Made by a program: the position numbers and the translations under genes. This document shows, in pieces, positions 1 to 8,496 of a stretch of DNA of 64,000 bases. Positions within the stretch are counted from its first letter, which is position 1; every line of letters starts with the position of its first letter. The notes beneath the pieces are model-generated. The model ran no database searches, was not told where the DNA came from, and saw only the letters and a list, made by a program, of their open reading frames with translations. This DNA is from Halostella litorea (lineage in GTDB: Archaea > Halobacteriota > Halobacteria > Halobacteriales > Natronoarchaeaceae), in NCBI RefSeq assembly GCF_004785955.1, contig NZ_SJER01000001.1:992001-1056000 (forward strand), written 5' to 3'.

Positions 1-99
1 TGGGTGTACCGCCCGCGGATCGCCGAGCGCGCGACCGTCGACGGCTTCCTCGACTGGGGGAGCGCGAGCGGTCCGGAGGGCGTCCCCGGCGACGACTGA
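1..99 (+). CDS. C-terminal end of an unidentified protein (cut by window edge)
   Basis: An open frame runs from the first base to a TGA at 97-99, giving the last 32 residues (beginning WVYRPRIAERATVDGFLDW). The tail ends in acidic residues, usual for haloarchaeal proteins, and the frame closes just before a convergent gene. Too little is present to assign a family; the start lies outside the window. Confidence 0.4.
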   Translation, partial: WVYRPRIAERATVDGFLDWGSASGPEGVPGDD

Positions 100-126
100 G
101 CCGCGATGGCCGGCGGGCGCTGCCGC

Positions 127-1344
127 TCAGGCCCGCCCAGACTCCCGCATGAGTTCGTCGAGCCGGCGGGCCATCGCCAGCGCGAACTCGTCGTCGTTGA
201 CGTCGGTCTCCATCTCGACGAGGTCCACGTCGTCGGTCAGGTGCTCCCGGAGCGCGTCGAACAGCGCCTCGTCGGCCTCCGGGTCGTGGAAGTCCTCGCC
301 CTCGACGTCCAGCATCGAGACGCCCGCGAGCGGGAGATACACCGCGACCGGACCGTCGGCGTCGTTGAGCTTCCCCGCGATGATCTCGCCGATCGCCGCC
401 GTCTCCTCGGGCGTCGTCCGCATCAGCGTCACCTGCGGGTTGTGCTCGTGGAACGTCCGGTCCGCGAACGCCTCGGGGACCGAGTCGCGCGGCCCGAAGT
501 TCACCATGTCGAGCGCGCCGACGGAGACGACGTGCGGGATCCCGACCTCGCCGGGCGCGTCCAGCCGCTCCGGCCCGGCGTTGAGCACGCCGCCGACGTG
601 TTCGTCGGCCCACTCCGTGGTCGTCACGTCGAGGACGCCGTCGATGATCCCCTGGCGGACGAGGTCCTCCATCGCCCGCCCGCCGGTGCCGGTGGCGTGG
701 AAGACGATCGTCTCGTAGCCCTCCGATTCGAGGTACTCGCGGGCGGTCTGGACGCAGGGGGTCGTGACGCCGAACATCGTGAGCCCGACGGTCGGCTTCT
801 CCTCGACCTCGACGTCGGCCTCGTGCGTGACCATCCCGACGACCGCCAGGGCTGCGTTGGCGATGATCCGCCGGGAGAGCTGGTTCAGGCCCTCGATGTC
901 GGCGACGGAGTACATCATCGTCACGTCCGTCGCGCCGACGTACGGCTCCACGTCGCCCGACGCCATCGTCGACACCATCACCTTCGGGACCCCGACCGGC
1001 AGGTCCCGCATCGCGGCCGTCGCGATGGACGTGTTCCCCGAGCCGCCGAGCCCGAGGATCCCGTCGAGGTCGCCCGCCTCGTACAGTCGCGTGGCGACTT
1101 CGGCCGCGCCCCGGCCCATGACGTCCATCGCCTCCCCGCGTTCGCCGCTGTCACGCAGGTCCGCGAGGCTCCCGCCGCCGGCCTCGGCCACCTCGGCGGC
1201 GCTCGTGTCCGGTTCGAAGACGGGGTCGCCCATGACGCCCGTGTCGACCACGTGCACGTCGACGCCCTGGGCCGTGATCACGTCGCGGGCGAAGCCGATC
1301 TCCTCGCCCTTCGTATCTAACGTGCCGACGATGACGACGCTCAC
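127..1344 (-). CDS. Tm-1-like / UPF0261 family ATP-binding protein
   Basis: 405 residues matching the UPF0261 (Tm-1 N-terminal) family from start to end. The N-terminus reads VVIVGTLDTKGEE (3-15), the usual family opening, and a glycine-rich segment LGLGGSGNTS (97-106) is followed by TMASGDV (126-132), expected to line the nucleotide pocket. In tomato the homologous domain is the N-terminal half of the Tm-1 tobamovirus resistance protein; in microbes its biochemical role is unresolved. It is the last gene of a three-gene operon: its start overlaps the stop of the cupin gene by 4 nt (ATGA), which suggests translational coupling. The ATG at 1344 is supported by both the overlap and the conserved N-terminus. 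Confidence 0.85.
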   Translation of the reverse strand: MSVVIVGTLDTKGEEIGFARDVITAQGVDVHVVDTGVMGDPVFEPDTSAAEVAEAGGGSLADLRDSGERGEAMDVMGRGAAEVATRLYEAGDLDGILGLGGSGNTSIATAAMRDLPVGVPKVMVSTMASGDVEPYVGATDVTMMYSVADIEGLNQLSRRIIANAALAVVGMVTHEADVEVEEKPTVGLTMFGVTTPCVQTAREYLESEGYETIVFHATGTGGRAMEDLVRQGIIDGVLDVTTTEWADEHVGGVLNAGPERLDAPGEVGIPHVVSVGALDMVNFGPRDSVPEAFADRTFHEHNPQVTLMRTTPEETAAIGEIIAGKLNDADGPVAVYLPLAGVSMLDVEGEDFHDPEADEALFDALREHLTDDVDLVEMETDVNDDEFALAMARRLDELMRESGRA

Positions 1345-1787
1345 GGCTCACCACCCGTCGCCTCGCCGCGGTTCGCCGCGGGCAGTTCGCCCGGCGGGAC
1401 GACTTCACAGCCCGGGAGGTCCCGGAGCTCCGCCTCGGGGCCGGGCGGCGCGTACACCGCCAGCAGCACGAGGGGTTCCCAGCCGGTGTTCTCGGTGCCG
1501 TGCTCGACGCCCTCGGGGACGAACACCAGTTCGCCGGCCGTGATCTCCCGCCGCTCGTCGCCGAGTTCCTGCTCGCCCGTCCCGCTGATGACGTAGAGGA
1601 TCTCGTCGCTGTCCGGGTGGGTGTGACGCTCGTGACCCTTGCCCGGTTCGAGCCGCACGACGCCGGCGCTGAACCGCTCGCCGCCGGTCACCTCGGGCGT
1701 GCTCAGCCACTTCAGGACGCCCCAGTCGAACGCCTGGCTCTCGACGTCGTCGGGCGCGACGAGGCGCCCGGTCTCGGCGTCGCTCAT
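1341..1787 (-). CDS. cupin domain protein of the Tm-1-like operon
   Basis: 148 residues with a single cupin fold. Motif 1 provides His52, His55, His57 and Glu62 (GHERHTHPDSDE), and motif 2 contains PEGVEHGTEN with His96, so a bound metal is likely. The substrate is not evident. The gene overlaps both neighbours by 4 nt and sits between the TIM-barrel gene and the UPF0261 gene, so the three proteins are probably made together. A small-molecule binding, isomerase or dioxygenase role are all possible for a lone cupin of this size. Confidence 0.8.
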   Translation of the reverse strand: MSDAETGRLVAPDDVESQAFDWGVLKWLSTPEVTGGERFSAGVVRLEPGKGHERHTHPDSDEILYVISGTGEQELGDERREITAGELVFVPEGVEHGTENTGWEPLVLLAVYAPPGPEAELRDLPGCEVVPPGELPAANRGEATGGEP

Positions 1788-2620
1788 CCGAGATCGATCT
1801 CCTTGAACTCCCGCGTCTGGTTCTCGATGGCCTCCTCCGTCGGGAGGCGCTCGATGCTGGACGCGCCGAAGAAGCCGACCACGCCTTCGGTGTTCTGCAG
1901 GACGTACTCGGCGTCGTCCGGCCAGGCGATCGGCCCGCCGTGGCAGATCACCATGACGTCCTCGTTGACCGCCTTCGCGGCGTCGTGGTGGGCCTGCACG
2001 CGCTCGGCGGCGGTTTCCAGGTCGAGCGCCGTCTCGGCCCCGATGTCGCCGGAGGTCGTCAGCCCCATGTGCGAGACGACCACGTCGGCCCCGGCCTCGG
2101 CCATCGTCCGGGCCTGCTCCTCGGTGAACACGTACGGGCAGGTGAGCATCCCCCGGTCGGCGGCCTCGCTGATCATCTCGACCTCCTTGTCGTACCCCAT
2201 CCCCGTCTCCTCCAGGTTCTGCCGGAACCCGCTGTCCTCGTCGATCAGCCCGACCGTCGGGAAGTTCTGGACGCCCGAGAACCCGCGGCGCTTGAGGTCC
2301 TCGATGAACACGTCCATCTCCCGGAAGGGGTCGGTCCCGTTGACGCCCGCGAGTACGGGCGTGTCCTCGACGACGGGCAGCACCTGCCGGCCCATGTCGA
2401 CGACGATCTCGTTGGCGTCGCCGTACGGCAACAGCCCGGCCAGCGACCCGCGGCCGTTCATCCGGTAGCGCCCGGAGTTGTAGATGATGAGCAGGTCGAC
2501 CCCGCCGCGCTCGGCGAACTTCGCCGACATCCCCGTGCCCGCGCCCGCACCGATGATCGGCTCGCCCGATTCCGCCGTCTCCCTGAGTCGCGAGAGCGAC
2601 TCCTCGCGGTCGAAGTGCAT
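1784..2620 (-). CDS. phosphoenolpyruvate hydrolase-like TIM-barrel protein (Tm-1 C-terminal type)
   Basis: 278 residues of the PEP-hydrolase/TIM-barrel family that forms the C-terminal half of plant Tm-1. Visible hallmarks are PIIGAGAGTGMSAKFAE (21-37), the segment YNSGRYRMNGRGS (47-59) and LLPYGDAN (63-70). It is the promoter-proximal gene of the operon with the cupin and UPF0261 genes. Family annotation of PEP hydrolysis is weak, so the reaction should be treated as unknown. The ATG at 2620 gives the normal length; about 100 nt without a gene separates it from the dehydrogenase upstream. Confidence 0.8.
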   Translation of the reverse strand: MHFDREESLSRLRETAESGEPIIGAGAGTGMSAKFAERGGVDLLIIYNSGRYRMNGRGSLAGLLPYGDANEIVVDMGRQVLPVVEDTPVLAGVNGTDPFREMDVFIEDLKRRGFSGVQNFPTVGLIDEDSGFRQNLEETGMGYDKEVEMISEAADRGMLTCPYVFTEEQARTMAEAGADVVVSHMGLTTSGDIGAETALDLETAAERVQAHHDAAKAVNEDVMVICHGGPIAWPDDAEYVLQNTEGVVGFFGASSIERLPTEEAIENQTREFKEIDLG

Positions 2621-2720
2621 GGCACTAGATACCGACGACCGGGGCCGTAATCAAGATTCGCCAACAGGTACCGCGGTCGCCAGCGGGGCCACAGCGGCGG
2701 GTGTCGACCGCCGCCCCGCC

Positions 2721-3734
2721 TCAGTCCGTGACGACGATCTTGCCGACCGTCTCGCGGTCCCGCATCGCGGCGAACGCCGCGCCGGTCTCGGCCAGCGGGT
2801 ACGTCTCGTCGACCGCCGGCGAGAGGTCCCCGGCCGCGACCAGGTCGACGAGGCGCTGCAGGTCGGCCTGGGTGCCCATCGTGCTGCCGATCACCCGCTT
2901 GTGGCCGAGGAAGAGGTCCGGGATGTCTATCTCGGATCGCCCGCCCGCGGTGCGCCCGCAGACGACCATCCGCCCGCCGCGCCGGAGGAGGTCGAGGCCG
3001 AGGTCGGTGTAGGGGCCCCCGAGGTGGTTGACGACGGCGTCGGGCTCGCCGACGTCGCCGACCGCCTCGCGCAGGTCGTCGGGGTCGGTCCCCCGCACCG
3101 TGTGGTCGGCACCCAGCGCCGCGACCCGGTCGAGCTTCGCCGCCGACGAGGAGGTGCCGACCGTGCGGACGCCCAGCACGTCGGCGAGCTGGACGCTCGC
3201 GACGCCGACGCCGCCCGTCGCGCCGGGAACGAACACCAGGTCGTCCGGCTCGACGTCGGCCAGCTTGAGCATGTGGTAGGCGGTCACGTACGCCGTCGGC
3301 AGGGCCGCGGCCGCCGTCGCGTCGACGTCGTCGGGGAGCGCGATCAGGCGGTCGGCGGTCACGAGCGCCGACTCCGCGAGCCCGCCGTGGTACAGCGAGA
3401 ACGACGCACAGCGGTTCTCCGGCCCCTCGCGGCAGAACCGGCAGTGCCCGCAGGTCTGGTTGGGACAGAGCAAAACGCGGTCGCCGGGCGCGACGCCCGT
3501 GACGCCGTCGCCCACGTCGCGCACCGTCCCGGCCACGTCCAGCCCGCTCACGAACGGCAGGTCGTCGGCGTCGACCATCGCCGAGTCCCCCTCCAGTATC
3601 CAGAGGTCGTGGCGGTTGATCGAGCACGCTTCGACGTCGACGACCGCCTCGCCCGGCCCCGGCTCCGGCGTCGGCTGTTCGACGATCGACACGCCATCCG
3701 GGCCGGTCAGTTCCGCGAAGGCTGCGGCGCGCAT
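2721..3734 (-). CDS. zinc-binding alcohol dehydrogenase / quinone oxidoreductase family protein
   Basis: 337-residue MDR oxidoreductase. The N-terminal GroES-like domain carries a complete structural zinc set, Cys95, Cys98, Cys101 and Cys109, while the catalytic-zinc GHE motif is replaced by GLDVAG (64-69). That pattern fits NADPH quinone oxidoreductase-like enzymes better than true zinc ADHs. The Rossmann motif GATGGVG lies at 171-177. A TATA-like element at 3756-3763 is about 25 nt from the ATG, consistent with a leaderless mRNA. It may be transcribed separately from the Tm-1-like operon downstream. Substrate unknown. Confidence 0.85.
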   Translation of the reverse strand: MRAAAFAELTGPDGVSIVEQPTPEPGPGEAVVDVEACSINRHDLWILEGDSAMVDADDLPFVSGLDVAGTVRDVGDGVTGVAPGDRVLLCPNQTCGHCRFCREGPENRCASFSLYHGGLAESALVTADRLIALPDDVDATAAAALPTAYVTAYHMLKLADVEPDDLVFVPGATGGVGVASVQLADVLGVRTVGTSSSAAKLDRVAALGADHTVRGTDPDDLREAVGDVGEPDAVVNHLGGPYTDLGLDLLRRGGRMVVCGRTAGGRSEIDIPDLFLGHKRVIGSTMGTQADLQRLVDLVAAGDLSPAVDETYPLAETGAAFAAMRDRETVGKIVVTD

Positions 3735-3755
3735 ACCGGACGATCGGACGCCTCG

Positions 3756-3763
3756 TTCATAGG
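3756..3763 (-). promoter_or_regulatory. TATA-like box for the 2721-3734 dehydrogenase
   Basis: On the minus strand the sequence reads CCTATGAA, about 25 nt before the ATG, the spacing expected for a leaderless haloarchaeal transcript. Confidence 0.45.
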
Positions 3764-3826
3764 TCCGGGGCTAGCGGCGACCGAGGCCCGTGGCCGCGTA
3801 CCACGCGTCGGCCCGGAGTCGTAACG

Positions 3827-3836
3827 TATTTTAATT
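3827..3836 (+). promoter_or_regulatory. TATA box of tRNA-His
   Basis: TATTTTAATT, the only AT-rich stretch in this GC-rich spacer, begins 33 nt before the first tRNA base, the usual archaeal TATA position. Confidence 0.65.
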
Positions 3837-3859
3837 CCTCGTCCGCTACTCGTAGATGT

Positions 3860-3933
3860 GTCCGGGTTGGGGTAGTGGACTATCCTTCAGCCTTGTGGAG
3901 GCTGAGACGCGGGTTCAATTCTCGCACCTGGAC
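3860..3933 (+). tRNA. tRNA-His (anticodon GTG)
   Basis: A full cloverleaf can be folded. The 7-bp acceptor stem pairs 3861-3867 with 3926-3932. The extra base G3860 opposite C3933 is the G-1:C73 pair that identifies tRNA-His. The anticodon stem CAGCC/GGCTG (3888-3892/3900-3904) closes the loop TTGTGGA with anticodon GTG. The T stem GCGGG/CTCGC encloses TTCAATT. No CCA is encoded and no intron is seen. Confidence 0.93.
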
Positions 3934-4043
3934 CTTCTTCCGACGAACGCACGGCGAGCGGCTAGTTCGGTGTGCGGCCGGATTGCAGACGTGTCAGCGA
4001 ACGCGCGCCGAGCGATAAGTGACTGTGGGAACGAGTAGCACCC

Positions 4044-4232
4044 ATGCCAGTCTCCGGCTACGACCCCGAGGACGTCGACGACGCGCTCGAATCGCGGCTG
4101 GGCGAGTCAGGGCTCCGCGAACGGCTCGACGACGAGGAGTGGGACGCCTACCGGGCCGAGGAGGCGTCGCTGGTCGACCTGCTGGACGAGGACGAGATAG
4201 CGCGGCTGCTCGACGCGGACCGGGACCGGTGA
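4044..4232 (+). CDS. small acidic protein of unknown function
   Basis: 62 residues, extremely rich in Asp and Glu, with no cysteine, membrane segment or recognisable motif. The codon pattern matches neighbouring genes, and the frame sits between tRNA-His and the convergent MATE gene with only 7 nt before the latter's stop. It could be a soluble microprotein or helical adaptor. The ATG at 4044 is the only sensible start. Confidence 0.6.
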   Translation: MPVSGYDPEDVDDALESRLGESGLRERLDDEEWDAYRAEEASLVDLLDEDEIARLLDADRDR

Positions 4233-4239
4233 TGCCCGG

Positions 4240-5724
4240 CTACGCCTCCGCCTCGACCTCCGGTTCTGCGTCCCCAGCGTCGGCCGTGTCGGCGGCGACG
4301 GGGTCGTCGGTGAGGTCGGCGTCGCGCCAGGTGCCCCGGCGGTACCACGCGTAGCCAAGGGCCGCGCCGCAGACGTTCGACACCGCGAAGGCGAGCCAGA
4401 TGCCCTCGGGACCGTACGGGCCGGAGGCGAACCACGCGACCGGCAGGCGGATCCCGCCGAGCATGGCGATGGAGACGGCCGCGGCCGTGAGGGTCTTCCC
4501 GGCCCCGCGGAACGCGCCCTTGTAGGCGTGGAAGATGCCGGTGAAGCCGAAGGTCGGCGCGACGTAGCGCAGGAACAGCCGGCCGACCTCGACCACCTCC
4601 GGGTCGTCGGAGAACACGGCGACGATGTTGCCGGCCCCGAGCCAGACCAGCACGCCGGCCCCGGCGAGGACGAAAAACATCGCGCGGGCGGCGAAGTGGG
4701 AGGCGGTCTCCGCGCGGTCCTCCTCGTCCGCGCCGATGTTCTGCCCGGCCATCGTCTCGACGCCCCTGCCGACGGCGATGGCCGGCAGGAAGATCACCGA
4801 GAACATCCGCACGCCGACGCCGTAGGCGGCGACGACGACCGTCGGGAACGTGTTGACGATGACGAGCATCAGGTTCACCGCGACGGCGTTGCCGGTCCCC
4901 TCGACCGAGGCCGGGACGCCGACGCGAAGCAGTTTGCGGAGGTAGGCCAGGTCCGGCTTCATCTGGGCGGGGTGTATCTGCACGCCGCGCGTGCCGCGGA
5001 GCATGATCGCCATCCCGATGCCGGTTGCCAGCGCCCGCGAGGTGACGGTGGCGTACGCCGCGCCCTCGACGCCGAGGCGGGGGAACGGCCCCCAGCCGAA
5101 GATGAGGAACGGGTCGAGCACCATGTTGAACACGACCGTCACGAACATCACCAGCATCGGCGTCACGGTGTCGCCGTACCCCCGCATCAGCGACATGAAC
5201 ACGAAGAAGGCGAACATGAACACCATCCCGAGCGAGATGATCTCGAGGTAGGCGGTCGCGCCCGGCAACACGTCGGCGTCGGTGCCGAGCAGTCGGAGGA
5301 TGTCACCGACCGCGAAGTAGCCGACCGCACCGAGCACGACCGACGCGATGACGGCGAACGTCACCGTCTGGGAGGCCGCGAACTCCGCGCGGCCCTCGTC
5401 GCCCGCGCCGACGTTCTGGGCGACGAGGATGCTCCCGGCGATGGAGATGCCGAGGCCGAGCGAGATGAGGAAGAAGACGACCGGGAAGGCGACGCTGATC
5501 GCCGCCAGCGCGTCCGTGCTGTACCGGCCGAGCCAGATCGTGTCGACGAGGTTGTAGGCGGTCTGGAGCAGGTTCGTGACGACGATCGGCAGGGAGAGGT
5601 AGAACAGCGGCCGGCCGATGCTGCCGGAGGTGAGGTCGAACTCGTCGCGGGTCTTGAACACCCGCCCGACGCGCCGGCGGACCCCGCCGACCAGGCGCGA
5701 GACGGGGCCGTCGCCGCGGGTCAT
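4240..5724 (-). CDS. MATE family multidrug efflux transporter
   Basis: 494 residues with about 12 hydrophobic segments and the MATE fold repeated twice. The first half begins with SGSIGRPLFYLSLPIVV and TAYNLVDTIWLGRYS, the usual helix 1-2 signature of NorM/DinF-type cation-coupled exporters. The C-terminus is an acidic tail typical of haloarchaea. The frame stays open far upstream without stops, but the MATE domain starts just after the ATG at 5724, so I placed the start there. A second, divergent MATE gene lies 158 nt upstream on the same strand; the two are not close paralogues. Confidence 0.9.
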   Translation of the reverse strand: MTRGDGPVSRLVGGVRRRVGRVFKTRDEFDLTSGSIGRPLFYLSLPIVVTNLLQTAYNLVDTIWLGRYSTDALAAISVAFPVVFFLISLGLGISIAGSILVAQNVGAGDEGRAEFAASQTVTFAVIASVVLGAVGYFAVGDILRLLGTDADVLPGATAYLEIISLGMVFMFAFFVFMSLMRGYGDTVTPMLVMFVTVVFNMVLDPFLIFGWGPFPRLGVEGAAYATVTSRALATGIGMAIMLRGTRGVQIHPAQMKPDLAYLRKLLRVGVPASVEGTGNAVAVNLMLVIVNTFPTVVVAAYGVGVRMFSVIFLPAIAVGRGVETMAGQNIGADEEDRAETASHFAARAMFFVLAGAGVLVWLGAGNIVAVFSDDPEVVEVGRLFLRYVAPTFGFTGIFHAYKGAFRGAGKTLTAAAVSIAMLGGIRLPVAWFASGPYGPEGIWLAFAVSNVCGAALGYAWYRRGTWRDADLTDDPVAADTADAGDAEPEVEAEA

Positions 5725-5882
5725 CCGTAGATCACCGTCGGGGCGGCGCGCGGGTCGGCACGGGCGGCATGCGATCGGGGGACGGCTGGGGCGGCGGCTC
5801 GCATGTGGGTGGCGGAACGTATCGGCGGGCGCGGCAAAAGTCCGACGAACGCGGAACGCCGCGCGGGCGGCGGGGCGCGGCG

Positions 5883-7358
5883 CTAATCCCCGGCCGAACC
5901 CTCGGGGCGGTACGACCGGCTGACCGCCTTCCAGCGGCCGCCAGCGAAGCGGTAGTACGTGACGACGGCGGGGACGAGCGTCTCCAGCACCAGTGCGACG
6001 TACAGCGCGCCGATGCCGAGCGCCGGCAGCGTGCCGACCGTCGGGACCGGCACCGACGCCGCGCCGAGGTAGGCGACCGGCAGCGAGAACGCGTAGAGGC
6101 CGAGTGCCTGCCCGTAGAACGGCCAGCGCGTGTCGCCGCTGGCCCGGAGCGGGCCGGTCGCGCCGCCGCTGACGCCGCGGAACACGACGCTGACGCAGGC
6201 CACGGCGACGAACGTCGCCACGAGCGGGAGTATCGCCGGGTCGTCGACGAACAGCCGGCCGACCTGCTCGGCGAACAGCAACACGCCCGCCGCGCCGACG
6301 ACGTAGACGGCGACGCCGAACCGGAGCACCTCGCGGCCGTACGTCTCGGCGTCGGCCTCGTCGCCGGTGCCGAGCGCCTGCCCCACGAGGCTGCTGGAGG
6401 CCAGCGAGAACCCCCAGCCCGGCGTGTCGAGCAGGTCCCGGACCCGCCGGGCGACGACGAAGGCGGCGACCACGTCCGACCCGAACAGCGCGACGATGGC
6501 GAGCATCGGGAACTGCGCGGCGCGCCGGGCGACGTTCGTGAACACGAGCGGCATGCCGATCGAAATCACGTCGCGGACCTCGGCCGCCGTGACGAACGGG
6601 CCGGCGAGCGAGACGGTCACCGGGAACGCGCCGACGAGCGGGAGGCGGCCGCCCGCGAAGCCGACCGCGAACGCGGTCAACACGAGGACGTTCGCGGCGA
6701 CCGTGCCGACCGCGGCCCCGACGACGCCCATGTCGAGGCCGAAGACGAGCACCGCGTTGACGGCGACGTTTATCGCGGCCCCGCCGGTCCGGAGCACCAT
6801 GGGCGTCCACGCGTCGTCGGCCCCGACGAGCGTCCGGCTGCCGATCAGGTTCAGCCCCGCGACCGGCACCCCGAGCGCGACGACAGCGAGGTAGTCCGCG
6901 CCGTAGGCAGCGGCGGCGGGGTCCGCGCCCAGCAGCGCGACGAGTTCGTGGGGGACGGCCAGGTACAGCGCGGCGACGGGCACCGCGATGGCGAGGACGA
7001 CGAGCGCGCTGGTCGTCACCGCCAACGACAGGCGGTCGTCGGCGTCGGCCCCGTAGCGCTGGGAGACGAGGCCGATCGTCGCGCCGGCGACGCCCGCACC
7101 GAGACCGAACGCGAGCCCCCAGAACGGCGTGGCGAAGCCGACGCCGGCGATGGCCGCCGGCCCCAAGGCGATCCCGACCATCGCCACGTCGGCCGCGGAC
7201 TTCGACATCCGCGCGACGCCGGTGACGATCCGCGGCCACGCGAGGTCGGTCGTCCGCTCCGCTCGGCGGGCGTCGAGCAGGCCGACGCGTGCGAGCGCGA
7301 GGCCGATCCACAGCAGCGCCAGCCGGAACGGGTTCGGCGGGCGAGGGGGGCGGAACAC
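5883..7358 (-). CDS. MATE family efflux transporter (second, divergent copy)
   Basis: 491 residues with about 12 membrane helices and MATE-type segments such as SKSAADVAMVGIALGP near the N-terminus and a matching helix in the second half. It lacks the long acidic tail of the neighbouring MATE protein. I chose the GTG at 7358 (VFRPPRPPNPFRLALLWIGL) because the 51 residues that could be added upstream are Pro/Arg-rich and look like non-coding sequence. Transported substrate cannot be inferred. The upstream DUF3267 gene ends 82 nt before it. Confidence 0.85.
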   Translation of the reverse strand: MFRPPRPPNPFRLALLWIGLALARVGLLDARRAERTTDLAWPRIVTGVARMSKSAADVAMVGIALGPAAIAGVGFATPFWGLAFGLGAGVAGATIGLVSQRYGADADDRLSLAVTTSALVVLAIAVPVAALYLAVPHELVALLGADPAAAAYGADYLAVVALGVPVAGLNLIGSRTLVGADDAWTPMVLRTGGAAINVAVNAVLVFGLDMGVVGAAVGTVAANVLVLTAFAVGFAGGRLPLVGAFPVTVSLAGPFVTAAEVRDVISIGMPLVFTNVARRAAQFPMLAIVALFGSDVVAAFVVARRVRDLLDTPGWGFSLASSSLVGQALGTGDEADAETYGREVLRFGVAVYVVGAAGVLLFAEQVGRLFVDDPAILPLVATFVAVACVSVVFRGVSGGATGPLRASGDTRWPFYGQALGLYAFSLPVAYLGAASVPVPTVGTLPALGIGALYVALVLETLVPAVVTYYRFAGGRWKAVSRSYRPEGSAGD

Positions 7359-7440
7359 GATCCGGACTCGGCCGCTCGGCGGGAAAGGTCTTGAGAAAGT
7401 GGCAGCCTCAACGCGCGGTCGGCCCCTCCCCCGCGGCGGG

Positions 7441-8367
7441 TTACCTGTCGGCGGGCGCGTCGGCCGCCGCGGCGTCGGACGCGCGGCCCCGCCGCCGATA
7501 GCTCCGGGCAAACGCGTAGGCCACGCCGGCCGCCGCGCCGAGCGCGAGCACCCCCGGGCCGATGGTGAGGGATATCTCGTACGGCCTGTTCACGAAGGAA
7601 AACAGGTGCGTGAGGGTGCCTGGCGTCCCGACGGTGAACGAACCGACGCCGAGCGACGTCAGCACGAACGGGCCGGCGACCGCGAGCAGGAACAGCGCGC
7701 CGACCGCCGCGACGGCGGCCCCTGAGAGCGCGTCCCAGACGAGCGCCGTGACGGACAGCGACCCCGGGCGGTCGGCCGGGCGGCCGAGGATCCTGACGCC
7801 GGTCGCGTGGTCCTCGAGGCGGACGTGGGCGGGGTAGCCAAGCAGCGTCAGCGTCATCCACAGATCCGCCACCGCGCCGGCCGCGTTGGCCGCCAGCGGG
7901 ACGATAAGCCACCCCCAGTCGAGGGCCAGCATCGCGGGCACCCCGACGGCGGTCAGCACGACGAGCGGCGTCAGCAGGACGACGATGAACTGGTTCCGGC
8001 TGAACTCGTGGTCCGTCGTCGCGTAGGCGTAGGGGAGGATGAAGTGGGCGACCCCGACGCCGTACCGTGCCCGGCCGCCGTAGTACCGGATCGCGAGCCC
8101 GTGCAACAGTTCGTGGGGGACGACAAACGCCGTCGCCAGAACAGCCAGCACCAGCAGGTTCAGCGCGTCGGTCCACCAGGCGACGCCCGCCGGCGCGAAC
8201 TGAAACGACGCCGGATGGCCGGCGACGGCCTGAAAGAGGGCGCTGAACCCGGCCGCCGCGGCGACGAACCCGAGCGTCCCCAGCGCGCTCATCTGGATCG
8301 CGAGGCCCCGCGTCAGTTCGAGGTCCCCGAGCACCGTTTCGCGGTCGTCGCCGGTGGCCGCGGTCAT
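7441..8367 (-). CDS. DUF3267-type membrane zinc metalloprotease
   Basis: 308 residues with about six hydrophobic segments. A helix contains HELLHG (85-90), the HExxH zinc-protease signature followed by the family's Gly, and a later AGAVADLW segment may supply the third ligand. This is the arrangement of DUF3267 integral-membrane metallopeptidases, distantly related to S2P enzymes. The protein would act in or at the cytoplasmic membrane; its substrates are unknown. It precedes the second MATE gene in the same direction, and its start faces the zinc ADH gene at 8497. Confidence 0.75.
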   Translation of the reverse strand: MTAATGDDRETVLGDLELTRGLAIQMSALGTLGFVAAAAGFSALFQAVAGHPASFQFAPAGVAWWTDALNLLVLAVLATAFVVPHELLHGLAIRYYGGRARYGVGVAHFILPYAYATTDHEFSRNQFIVVLLTPLVVLTAVGVPAMLALDWGWLIVPLAANAAGAVADLWMTLTLLGYPAHVRLEDHATGVRILGRPADRPGSLSVTALVWDALSGAAVAAVGALFLLAVAGPFVLTSLGVGSFTVGTPGTLTHLFSFVNRPYEISLTIGPGVLALGAAAGVAYAFARSYRRRGRASDAAAADAPADR

Positions 8368-8496
8368 AGCGGGGGTTCGACCCGGCGCGACTTAACCCTC
8401 ACACCGCCGTGACGCCGGTTGCGGGCCGGCCAGGGGCAGGCCGTCCCATTCGCCGCCACCCAAACGACTAATCCCGCGGGCGGACCACCCTCCGCC

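Noticed and set aside
5725-7311. N-terminal extension of the first MATE gene to a 1023-residue protein
   Set aside because: The added part is Arg/Pro-rich, runs out of frame through the second MATE gene and matches nothing.
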